Assembly (NCBI GenBank): GCA_029243445.1
Contig: JAQWSA010000030.1
Coordinates: forward strand, 1 to 13,502
From: Alphaproteobacteria bacterium
Lineage (GTDB): Bacteria > Pseudomonadota > Alphaproteobacteria > UBA6615
Direction of reading: 5' to 3'
Length of the DNA: 13,502 nt
The notes below the pieces were generated by a model, which worked only from the letters and a program-made list of their open reading frames with translations, was not told the DNA's origin and did no database searches. The position numbers and the translations under genes are program-made. Positions 7,469 through 13,502 of the stretch are shown in pieces (positions within the stretch are counted from its first letter, which is position 1; every line of letters begins with the position of its first letter).

Positions 7469-8536
7469 ATGTCCAACAATATCCAAACTATGCAGCGCTT
7501 TCCACGCGTGCAAATTGAAGAATTTATGCAACGCTGTTTTGAGTCAACAGGCCTTTCTAGTAATGATGCAGCTATAGTCGCCCACTTTATGGCAGAATCA
7601 GACATAATGGGCAAAGATTCCCATGGAGTTTTTAGACTACCTGGCTACATAAGTAGGTTGCAAGCCGGTGGTTTTAATAAAAACCCTAATATTAGAATAT
7701 CTCAGGAAAGAACTGCTACTGCACTGGTCGATGGTGATAATGGAATGGGACATTTAGTTATTAACTACTGTGCGGAATTAGCAATTAAAAAAGCTAAAAA
7801 AACTGGCGTGTCATGGGTCGGAGTGCATCATTCTAATCACGCAGGTGCAGCCGGAGCATATGCTATGCTGCCACTAGAACATGACATGATAGGTATTTAT
7901 GTAGCTGTTGGCAGCGCTAACCACCTTCCACCTTGGGGAGGCACTGAACCATTACTGTCTACCAATCCGATTGCTGTAGCAATACCAGGTATGGAAGAAA
8001 AACCGATCCTACTTGATATGGCCACTACGGTAACCTCTTACGGAAAAGTTAAAGTACACGCACAGCGCGGGATTCCTATGCCAGAAGGGTGGATGATTGA
8101 CAATGAAGGACAATCAATGACTGATGCTTCCTTATCAGACAGCGGTTTTTTATTACCCATTGGTGGTGCAAAAGGTTACGGGCTAGCATTAATATTTGGT
8201 ATTTTAGCTGGAACCCTTAACGGGGCTGCATTTGGTAAAGATGTCATAGACATGAATGTAGATAAAAGTTCTGCCACTAATACTGGACAATTTATTATTG
8301 CTCTAGATATCTCTGCATTCATGGATGTTATAGAATTTAAAAAACAAATTGATCAGGTAGTGAGCACTATGCATAATTCTGCAACGATGAAGGGTGTGGA
8401 GAGAGTGCGCTTACCAGGTGATGGCAGTCATGCCGCAATTGCTGATAGAGTGCTAAATGGCATACCTTTGCCTCTTCCATTACTTGAAGGGTTAAATAAA
8501 ATGGCCGAAGAGCTGAATGTGCAAGCCCTAGACTAA
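7469..8536 (+). CDS. Ldh2-type malate/L-lactate dehydrogenase family oxidoreductase
   Basis: This 355-residue NAD(P)H-dependent 2-hydroxyacid/2-oxoacid oxidoreductase belongs to the family of ComC (sulfolactate), AllD (ureidoglycolate) and YlbC-like enzymes. It is unrelated to classical Rossmann-fold malate dehydrogenase. Landmarks are DSHGVFRLPGY (50-60) with the family Ser-His pair (Ser51, His52), LVDGDNGMGH (86-95), HHSNHAGAAGAYA (120-132) with active-site histidine(s), STNPIAVAIPG (164-174), LLDMATT (181-187) and GGAKGYGLAL (232-241). The length is normal and no key motif is missing. The substrate cannot be told from sequence. AAGGAA lies 5 bp before the ATG. The EamA transporter gene follows after 20 bp and is probably co-transcribed, hinting that the transporter carries the substrate or product. 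The upstream gap is a divergent promoter region shared with the amidase. Confidence 0.9.
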   Translation: MSNNIQTMQRFPRVQIEEFMQRCFESTGLSSNDAAIVAHFMAESDIMGKDSHGVFRLPGYISRLQAGGFNKNPNIRISQERTATALVDGDNGMGHLVINYCAELAIKKAKKTGVSWVGVHHSNHAGAAGAYAMLPLEHDMIGIYVAVGSANHLPPWGGTEPLLSTNPIAVAIPGMEEKPILLDMATTVTSYGKVKVHAQRGIPMPEGWMIDNEGQSMTDASLSDSGFLLPIGGAKGYGLALIFGILAGTLNGAAFGKDVIDMNVDKSSATNTGQFIIALDISAFMDVIEFKKQIDQVVSTMHNSATMKGVERVRLPGDGSHAAIADRVLNGIPLPLPLLEGLNKMAEELNVQALD

Positions 8537-8556
8537 ACCACTCTTGAGCTTCTGCT

Positions 8557-9456
8557 ATGAGCCATCATTCAACATCCGAAAAAAAAATATCTGCCATATT
8601 AGAAGCTACCTTCTGGATGGTTGGCGCACTACTCTCTTTCACCCTTATGGCAGTATCCGTACGTGAGTTACATGGAGCAATACATGCTTTCGAAGTTCAA
8701 TTTTTTCGAAGTGTAGGAGCGCTAATAGTCCTCGCACCAATTATTGTATATAAAGGCTGGGCTTGTCTTAAAACTCAAAAGCCAAAATTACATTTATTTC
8801 GAAATCTAGTGCATCTATTAGCTCAACTTGGCTGGATCTCTGGTTTGATGTTACTACCCTTAGCTGAAGTTTTTGCTATTGAATTTACTACACCAATATG
8901 GGCTGCACTTATCGCGGTACTATTTCTTGGTGAAAAACTCAATCGAGGGCGTCTCACTTCAATATTTTTAGGCTTTATAGGAATTGTTATAATTGTAAGG
9001 CCAGGCATAACATCCATTAATCCAGGAACACTTCTGGTTTTAGCCGCTGCCATAGGTTTTGCACTTACTTTGACCTCTACTAAACAACTAACAAAAACTG
9101 AAGTACCATTAACAATACTTATCTATATGGCACTTATTCAACTCCCAATAGGTGCGGCTATGTCTTCAATGGTTTGGGTTACCCCTAATCTAAACCAATT
9201 ATTCTGGTTATTTGCTGTCGGCGTAGTTAGCTTAAGCGCGCATTATTGTTCTGCGCGCGCGCTTTCTTTGGCAGATGCAACTGTTGTGGTACCGATGGAC
9301 TTTATGCGGCTACCATTAATTATATTAGTAGGGTATTTGCTGTATAATGAGTCAGCCAAATTTATTGTAATATTAGGAGCCACAATTATATTTGCTGGTA
9401 ACTATTTTAGCATTCGTTATGAACAAAAGCTTAGTAAATTACGCAGCAATATATAG
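8557..9456 (+). CDS. EamA/DMT-superfamily transporter
   Basis: This 299-residue inner-membrane protein has about ten hydrophobic helices in two similar halves, the usual EamA (drug/metabolite transporter) layout. The first half includes EVQFFRSVGALIVLAP, RNLVHLLAQLGWISGLMLLPLAEVFAI (given for recognition in part) and FTTPIWAALIAVLFLGEKL, and ends GIVIIVRPG. The second half includes ALTLTSTKQLTKTE, SLADATVVVPMDFMRLPLI and a final helix followed by the basic tail YEQKLSKLRSN. The family exports or exchanges small metabolites, often amino acids or their derivatives, and the substrate here is unknown. It starts 20 bp after the Ldh2-type gene with no strong ribosome-binding site of its own, so coupling to that gene is likely. 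It converges with the cupin gene with a 12-bp gap. Confidence 0.9.
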   Translation: MSHHSTSEKKISAILEATFWMVGALLSFTLMAVSVRELHGAIHAFEVQFFRSVGALIVLAPIIVYKGWACLKTQKPKLHLFRNLVHLLAQLGWISGLMLLPLAEVFAIEFTTPIWAALIAVLFLGEKLNRGRLTSIFLGFIGIVIIVRPGITSINPGTLLVLAAAIGFALTLTSTKQLTKTEVPLTILIYMALIQLPIGAAMSSMVWVTPNLNQLFWLFAVGVVSLSAHYCSARALSLADATVVVPMDFMRLPLIILVGYLLYNESAKFIVILGATIIFAGNYFSIRYEQKLSKLRSNI

Positions 9457-9468
9457 GCTATAGAACAA

Positions 9469-10041
9469 CTAATCCTGGCCAGCGGTAAAGGTCATACCCC
9501 TTTCCTCAAACTGCTCAAGCACTCCATCCCCAAAGGTTTCTAATTTCTGCGCGATAGTTGCTGGAAAGTCGATATCGCCCATATCATGAACACCACCTGT
9601 TATAACCACCTGCAGAACTCCTTCAGTATCGCCTACATTTCGAAAAGCTCTGCAAACTCCTGGCGGAACAGAAATAGTATCAAATAAATCGAGTATGACG
9701 CTCTCACTGCCGTCATCATTCCACGTAATTTCAAATTGTCCTTTTAGAACTGTAAAAGTTTCATGGGTTTGTTGGTGTGCGTGCAAGGAAGGACCATTAC
9801 CGGGAGGACATACAGCCATTGTCATAGTCATGCCACCAGCACCCTGAATAGGTGCTCCCTTATTAACAGGGGTATCAGCATCCCCCCCTAGACCTATTAC
9901 TGAAAGAAGTTGACGCGCATAAATTACATCCTTCGCTTCCTGTGACATATCAAGGCTTTCAGCAAACGCAAGTGGTTGCAACTCACTAAACCTAGACACA
10001 CGTTGGTCCATATCATTTTTTGCAACTGAAATAGTTTTCAT
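9469..10041 (-). CDS. Small cupin-domain protein
   Basis: This 190-residue protein has a single cupin beta-barrel preceded by about 70 residues of less recognisable sequence. Cupin motif 1, G(X)5HXH(X)3-4E(X)6G, is complete: Gly81, His87, His89, Glu94 and Gly101. In motif 2 the usual glycine is absent and the usual metal-ligand histidine is replaced by Arg131 (VPPGVCRAFRN), leaving three candidate metal ligands. The VPPG and the Asn135 are kept. No signal peptide is seen, so it is probably cytoplasmic. Cupins include dioxygenases, isomerases and sensors, and nothing here selects one. AGGAGA lies about 8 bp before the ATG. It is transcribed alone, away from the large AT-rich gap that must hold its promoter. 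Confidence 0.83.
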   Translation of the reverse strand: MKTISVAKNDMDQRVSRFSELQPLAFAESLDMSQEAKDVIYARQLLSVIGLGGDADTPVNKGAPIQGAGGMTMTMAVCPPGNGPSLHAHQQTHETFTVLKGQFEITWNDDGSESVILDLFDTISVPPGVCRAFRNVGDTEGVLQVVITGGVHDMGDIDFPATIAQKLETFGDGVLEQFEERGMTFTAGQD

Positions 10042-10428
10042 TATGTTTTCTCCTATAAACCAGTATTAATATAAAACAATTAATTATCTTAAGCGATGAT
10101 ATTAATAATAATACAATACAAATGTTTTCCTGAGGCATATGAACGGAATTAATACTTATTTATTAATAAGGAAACATATATTTTAACGTTTTTCTATATC
10201 CTCGTATATTTTTTAATAATAGTTGTTATATTTAGTTTAAAAATAGGTAAATTCTACTTAAAATATTAAATTAATTAACTACATCCATTGATTTTTAGTG
10301 AAATAATAAACAACGAATACCTCGGCACTACTGGACAATGAGGCTAAGTAATTGTCATAACTTGTCTACAAAACTGGATTTATAAAAAATCCTTCCAATA
10401 TTAAGAGTATTTGTGAGGGCTCGATAGC
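10042..10428. other. 387-bp AT-rich intergenic region without a recognised gene
   Basis: This is the longest non-coding stretch in the window. It should carry the minus-strand promoter of the cupin gene and the plus-strand promoter of apaG. The sequence is dominated by A/T runs such as TTAATAATAATAC, and I could not pick convincing -35/-10 pairs. No tRNA, riboswitch-like fold or long inverted repeat was recognised. The part nearest apaG (about 10320-10380) is less AT-rich. The region divides the catabolic block on the left from core-like genes on the right. Confidence 0.6.
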
Positions 10429-10761
10429 ATGTATAATTTAACGAGTAACGACATAACAGTCACGGTAGCACCAATATTTCTAGAAGATCAATCTGACCCA
10501 GATGATGATCACTTCGTTTGGGCTTATCAGGTGCGAATTGAAAATAATGGAACGGATAGAGTACAATTACAAACCCGTTATTGGCATATAACAGATGCCA
10601 ATGGATTGGTGCAAGAAGTCAGAGGCTCAGGAGTAGTGGGAGAACAGCCTGTTCTAGAACCAGGGGAGATATTTGAATATACTAGCGGTACACCGCTGGC
10701 TACACCTTCAGGGATTATGGTGGGTTCATACCAAATGCAGATATCACGGCGACCTATTTGA
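10429..10761 (+). CDS. apaG: ApaG protein, C-terminally truncated by a frameshift
   Basis: ApaG (DUF525/ApaG domain) is a small fibronectin-III-like beta-sandwich protein of about 125-130 residues; its role in bacteria is poorly defined. Residues 1-106 match the family closely: ITVTVAPIFLEDQSDPD, HFVWAYQVRIENNG, VQLQTRYWHITDANG, the glycine motif RGSGVVGEQPVLEPGE (GxGxxG at 66-71), and YTSGTPLATPSGIMVGSYQM. The frame then reads RRPI and stops at TGA 10759-10761, giving 110 residues. The expected next segment, GDLFDVKIPAFSLDSP, is present in the +1 frame from base 10748. The gene therefore carries a frameshift between about 10741 and 10748, or the sequence contains an indel error. As read, the product lacks its last beta strands and would probably not fold normally. 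GAGGG (10415-10419) is the ribosome-binding site. Confidence 0.9.
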   Translation: MYNLTSNDITVTVAPIFLEDQSDPDDDHFVWAYQVRIENNGTDRVQLQTRYWHITDANGLVQEVRGSGVVGEQPVLEPGEIFEYTSGTPLATPSGIMVGSYQMQISRRPI

Positions 10762-10819
10762 TGTAAAAATCCCAGCATTTTCTCTAGATAGCCCTCATCA
10801 AGTTATTAACTTAAATTGA
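10748..10819 (+). pseudogene. apaG: Out-of-frame C-terminal remainder of apaG
   Basis: Read from 10748, this stretch encodes GDLFDVKIPAFSLDSP followed by HQVINLN and TGA (10817-10819), 23 residues. The FDVxIPAFSLDSP element is the conserved C-terminal segment of alphaproteobacterial ApaG. It is in the +1 frame relative to the upstream apaG frame. In family members about four residues separate the methionine of the GSYxM element from the glycine that starts this segment. Here there are three codons plus one base, so a net loss of 2 bases (or gain of 1) explains the break. Joined in frame, the protein would be about 130 residues, the usual ApaG length. Confidence 0.85.
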
Positions 10820-10835
10820 ATAGATATCTTATATT
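10806..10835 (+). promoter_or_regulatory. Weak candidate promoter for folE
   Basis: TTAACT (10806-10811) and TATATT (10830-10835), separated by 18 bp, resemble a sigma-70 promoter upstream of folE and overlap the apaG tail. In AT-rich DNA such matches are common by chance, so this is only a suggestion. Confidence 0.2.
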
Positions 10836-10923
10836 AATTACGGATAGAAATTAATAAAAAATCTCCTACATACAATAAACCCGATTATTCTGAAGATCTT
10901 AAATTAGGATATATGAAAGACCA

Positions 10924-11568
10924 ATGCCTGATACCCCTAACAAAACTAGTAACATAGCTGTTCACCCGACAGTAAGTAAAAATATAAAGAACAGCCCCAC
11001 AAGAGAAGAGGCTGAAAAGGCAGTGCGGACACTTTTAGAGTGGGCTGGAGATGACCCAAATAGAGAAGGGTTGAATGATACACCCAAACGAGTTGTTCGA
11101 GCCTATAAGGAGTTTTTCGCAGGCTATGGACAAGACCCTGTTGCTTACTTACAGCGTACATTTGAAGAAGTAGAAGGCTATGACGAGCTAGTATTATTAC
11201 GTGATATTAGACTAGAATCATTCTGTGAGCACCATCTAGCACCAATCATAGGAAAAATTCATATTGGTTATCTTCCTAATCATCGCGTGGTAGGCATTAG
11301 TAAACTGGCCAGAGTTGCTGAAACATATTCCAAACGACTACAGATACAAGAAAAGCTGACTGCGGAAATTGCAAATTGTATCGAAGACGTTCTACAACCA
11401 AAAGGAGTAGCGGTCGTAATTGAAGCAGAGCATCAATGTATGACAACTAGAGGTGTGCATAAACCAGGTGTATCTATGGTAACTAGCAGGATGCTTGGGT
11501 CATTTCGTGAAAACCCTGATACGAGACGAGAGTTTCTTTCTCTAATTAGCCAACCAAGCCTAAAATAA
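10924..11568 (+). CDS. folE: GTP cyclohydrolase I
   Basis: FolE converts GTP to 7,8-dihydroneopterin triphosphate plus formate, the first step of folate (and, in some bacteria, queuosine-type deazapurine) synthesis, in the cytoplasm. The 214-residue length is normal. Visible are [19 protein letters not shown] (47-65), the metal and catalytic block [14 protein letters not shown] (98-111) with Cys101, catalytic His103 and His104, [12 protein letters not shown] (122-133), [13 protein letters not shown] (138-150), HQCMTTRGV (170-178) with the third zinc ligand Cys172, and the end [16 protein letters not shown]. The zinc set Cys-His-Cys is complete, so this is a standard FolE1. The first 25 residues are a low-conservation lead. 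The ribosome-binding site is poor (GAAAGA or a distant AGGA), but no better start is seen. It follows apaG on the same strand by about 160 bp. Confidence 0.96.
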   Translation: MPDTPNKTSNIAVHPTVSKNIKNSPTREEAEKAVRTLLEWAGDDPNREGLNDTPKRVVRAYKEFFAGYGQDPVAYLQRTFEEVEGYDELVLLRDIRLESFCEHHLAPIIGKIHIGYLPNHRVVGISKLARVAETYSKRLQIQEKLTAEIANCIEDVLQPKGVAVVIEAEHQCMTTRGVHKPGVSMVTSRMLGSFRENPDTRREFLSLISQPSLK

Positions 11569-11711
11569 GATAGTGAAATTTCAACCTAATTATAAATTAA
11601 ATAATAATAATATCACTGGACTCTTGCCTCAAAAATATTGATCATTATTCAGCTTATAGATAGCTCTTGAAATGCCTTGATAGTTAACAACGTGATATAG
11701 ATAGCAAAGTT

Positions 11712-13160
11712 GTGCTCAATATACGCCCTATATTATTCATTTTAGGCTTGCTGCTAACAACGTTAGCACTCGCTATGTCCATACCTGCATTGATAGATGC
11801 ATTTACTGGACATTCAGACTGGCAAGTATTTCTAGCATCTGCTGGATTAACAATGTTCATTGGTATATCGCTAATCCTAACTATGCGTGGTAGCGATATG
11901 GCTATCGGAATTCGGGATGCATTTATACTCACAATAGGAAGTTGGCTAGGGGTTACACTTTTTGCTTCATTGCCATTCGCTTTTGCCGAATTAAATCTTA
12001 GCTTCGCAGATGCTTTTTTTGAAGCCATGTCAGGAATTACCACGACCGGTGCAACTGTAATAGTAAATCTGGACCAGGCACCCCCTGGGATATTACTTTG
12101 GCGCGCTCTTCTACAATGGCTCGGTGGTATAGGTATTATTGTTACAGCTGTAGCTGTATTACCGATGCTTAAGGTTGGAGGTATGCAGCTTTTCAGAATG
12201 GAAAGTTCTGACACGACAGAAAAAGTTTTGCCAAGAACAGCTCAGGTCTCAACTGCAATTGGAGCAATTTATTTTATACTTACCGCGTTTTGTGCACTCG
12301 CATATTGGATAGCAGGAATGCCAGGGTTTGACGCAGTTGCTCATTCTATGACAACTATTGCTACGGGTGGGTTTTCTACATCAGATGATAGTATTGGAGT
12401 GTTTAGTAAACCGAGTATTGAATGGATAGCCGTTATTTTTATGATAGTTGGGTCATTGCCATTTGTCTTATATTTACAGGCTGTACGCGGCAGACCTATG
12501 TCGTTATTTCGTGATTCGCAAGTTCGCTGGTTTTTATGCCTGGCACTATTATTAGTAATAATAGTCGTGTTGATTGTATTCACAACACAAAACTTCAACA
12601 CTAGCCAGTCACTTAGGATATCAGCATTTAATACAGTATCAATATTAACTGGAACCGGCTACAGTACCGCTTCATTTGATAGTTGGGGACCACTGGCATT
12701 AACAATATTTTTTATAATTATGTTTATTGGTGGATGTGCAGGATCCACTACCTGTGGAATTAAAATTTTTCGAATACAAGTTTTATATGAAACGGCCGCA
12801 GCTCAAATTCGTCGATTAGTTCAACCACATGGCATCTTTATTCCATACTATAACCGCAGCCCAATAACAGATGAAGTTGCCATGTCTGTTATGAGTTTCT
12901 TTTTTTTCTATGTTCTTGTATTTGTAATACTTGCTCTCGGACTCAGTGCTCTTGGTCTTGACTTTTTAACTGCATTGTCAGGTGCCGCCACAGCTATTTC
13001 TAATGTAGGACCCGGACTAGGACCTGTTATTGGTCCAGATGGTAACTTCACTTCTCTTCCTGATGCTGCTAAATGGCTTTTATCTGCTGGAATGTTACTA
13101 GGTCGTCTCGAGCTATTTACTATTTTAGTACTTTTTGCGCCTGCCTTTTGGAAAGCGTGA
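11712..13160 (+). CDS. trkH: Trk-type K+ uptake membrane subunit TrkH
   Basis: This 482-residue potassium channel-like subunit of the Trk system in the inner membrane normally works with the cytoplasmic NAD(H)/ATP-binding regulator TrkA, which is not in this window. The protein has the four M1-P-M2 repeats of the SKT family. The pore-loop/filter segments are MSGITTTGATV (106-116), SMTTIATGGFS (212-222), NTVSILTGTGYS (307-318) and SNVGPGLG (430-437), so the filter glycines are retained. WRALLQWLGGIGII (130-143) and GGCAGSTTCGIKIFR (340-354) are further TrkH landmarks, as is the C-terminal MLLGRLELF. The start codon is GTG, because the frame upstream has only non-start codons back to a stop at 11685. 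No good ribosome-binding site is visible. An argE-like gene starts 5 bp after the stop. Confidence 0.95.
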   Translation: MLNIRPILFILGLLLTTLALAMSIPALIDAFTGHSDWQVFLASAGLTMFIGISLILTMRGSDMAIGIRDAFILTIGSWLGVTLFASLPFAFAELNLSFADAFFEAMSGITTTGATVIVNLDQAPPGILLWRALLQWLGGIGIIVTAVAVLPMLKVGGMQLFRMESSDTTEKVLPRTAQVSTAIGAIYFILTAFCALAYWIAGMPGFDAVAHSMTTIATGGFSTSDDSIGVFSKPSIEWIAVIFMIVGSLPFVLYLQAVRGRPMSLFRDSQVRWFLCLALLLVIIVVLIVFTTQNFNTSQSLRISAFNTVSILTGTGYSTASFDSWGPLALTIFFIIMFIGGCAGSTTCGIKIFRIQVLYETAAAQIRRLVQPHGIFIPYYNRSPITDEVAMSVMSFFFFYVLVFVILALGLSALGLDFLTALSGAATAISNVGPGLGPVIGPDGNFTSLPDAAKWLLSAGMLLGRLELFTILVLFAPAFWKA

Positions 13161-13165
13161 ACTTT

Positions 13166-13502
13166 ATGCCTAATGAACATCTATCAGCAAAAGAAATTCT
13201 TTCTGACCTAATCGGATTCAATACTGTATCATCAGTCTCAAACCTTGAACTAATTAAATATATTGAAGACTATCTTGGCAACTTAGGTTTAGAGCCTGTA
13301 CGTATTAGTAACGAAGATGGAACCAAAGCAAATTTATACGCCACCATAGGTCCGGGCGATAAAGCAGGCATAGTTTTATCTGGCCATACCGATGTTGTCC
13401 CTGTTACTAATCAGCCATGGAATACCAATCCGTTTGAGCTGAAGCGCAAGACTGTAGATAATAAAATACGGCTTTATGGCAGAGGAACAGCCGATATGAA
13501 GG
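13166..13502 (+). CDS. argE: Acetylornithine deacetylase / M20-family deacylase (5' part only)
   Basis: The first 112 residues of an ArgE-type M20 metallopeptidase are present and the frame runs off the right edge. ArgE removes the acetyl group from N-acetylornithine in arginine synthesis. Visible are ILSDLIGFNTVSSVSN near the N-terminus (the family's substrate-side start), LSGHTDVVPV with the first zinc-ligand histidine, and RLYGRGTADMK, whose aspartate is the bridging zinc ligand. GRGTADMKG is closer to ArgE than to DapE (which reads GRGAADMKG), but other M20 deacylases share it. The start lies 5 bp after trkH, with GGAAAG about 10 bp upstream inside the trkH end, suggesting co-transcription with trkH. 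A truncation-free 5' end is visible; the rest is outside the window. Confidence 0.85.
   Translation, partial: MPNEHLSAKEILSDLIGFNTVSSVSNLELIKYIEDYLGNLGLEPVRISNEDGTKANLYATIGPGDKAGIVLSGHTDVVPVTNQPWNTNPFELKRKTVDNKIRLYGRGTADMK

Noticed and set aside
10139..10186. A 15-codon frame starting ATGAACGGA, preceded by GAGG, in the AT-rich gap
   Set aside because: The spacing from GAGG to ATG is only about 3 bp, the peptide has no recognisable features, and short frames like this are expected by chance.
11684..12214. Long open frames on the strand opposite trkH and other genes
   Set aside because: They mirror strongly supported genes in other frames, lack family motifs and have low-complexity composition.

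Overview
The window is AT-rich and codes densely for bacterial proteins. ApaG and FolE look alphaproteobacterial, and the mix of a branched-chain-type ABC importer with scattered catabolic enzymes would suit a free-living, probably marine or soil, low-GC alphaproteobacterium. This taxonomic reading is inferred from remembered family sequences; no search was run. Both ends of the window cut through genes.

Region 1 (1-4.9 kb) is an uptake module. The 3' end of an acyl-/aryl-CoA synthetase, closest to the benzoate-CoA ligase type, converges on a complete minus-strand ABC importer. In transcription order this is a periplasmic binding protein, LivH-like permease, LivM-like permease, LivG-like ATPase and LivF-like ATPase. 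The four downstream genes overlap or nearly overlap. A perfect 10-bp GC-rich hairpin separates the binding-protein gene from the permeases.

Region 2 (5.0-10.0 kb) holds single enzyme genes on alternating strands, each able to have its own promoter: a CitE-like (HpcH/HpaI family) CoA lyase (+), an amidase-signature hydrolase (-), an Ldh2-type malate/L-lactate dehydrogenase family oxidoreductase (+) followed by an EamA/DMT transporter (+), and a small cupin (-). With the importer and CoA ligase, these could form a route that imports an amide, aromatic acid or hydroxy acid, hydrolyses or oxidises it, and cleaves a CoA ester. The substrate cannot be read from the sequence and no regulator gene is present.

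Region 3 (10.04-10.43 kb) is a 387-bp AT-rich gap in which I see no gene. It separates the catabolic block from a plus-strand, core-like block.

Region 4 (10.4-13.5 kb) contains apaG, folE (GTP cyclohydrolase I), trkH (K+ uptake subunit) and the 5' part of an argE-like acetylornithine deacetylase/M20 peptidase.

The most notable observation is that apaG appears frameshifted. The reading frame stops after 110 codons, while the expected C-terminal part (GDLFDVKIPAFSLDSP...) is intact in the next frame immediately downstream. I found no convincing mobile element, CRISPR array, tRNA, rRNA or defence system. Apart from the apaG frameshift, the window looks ordinary.
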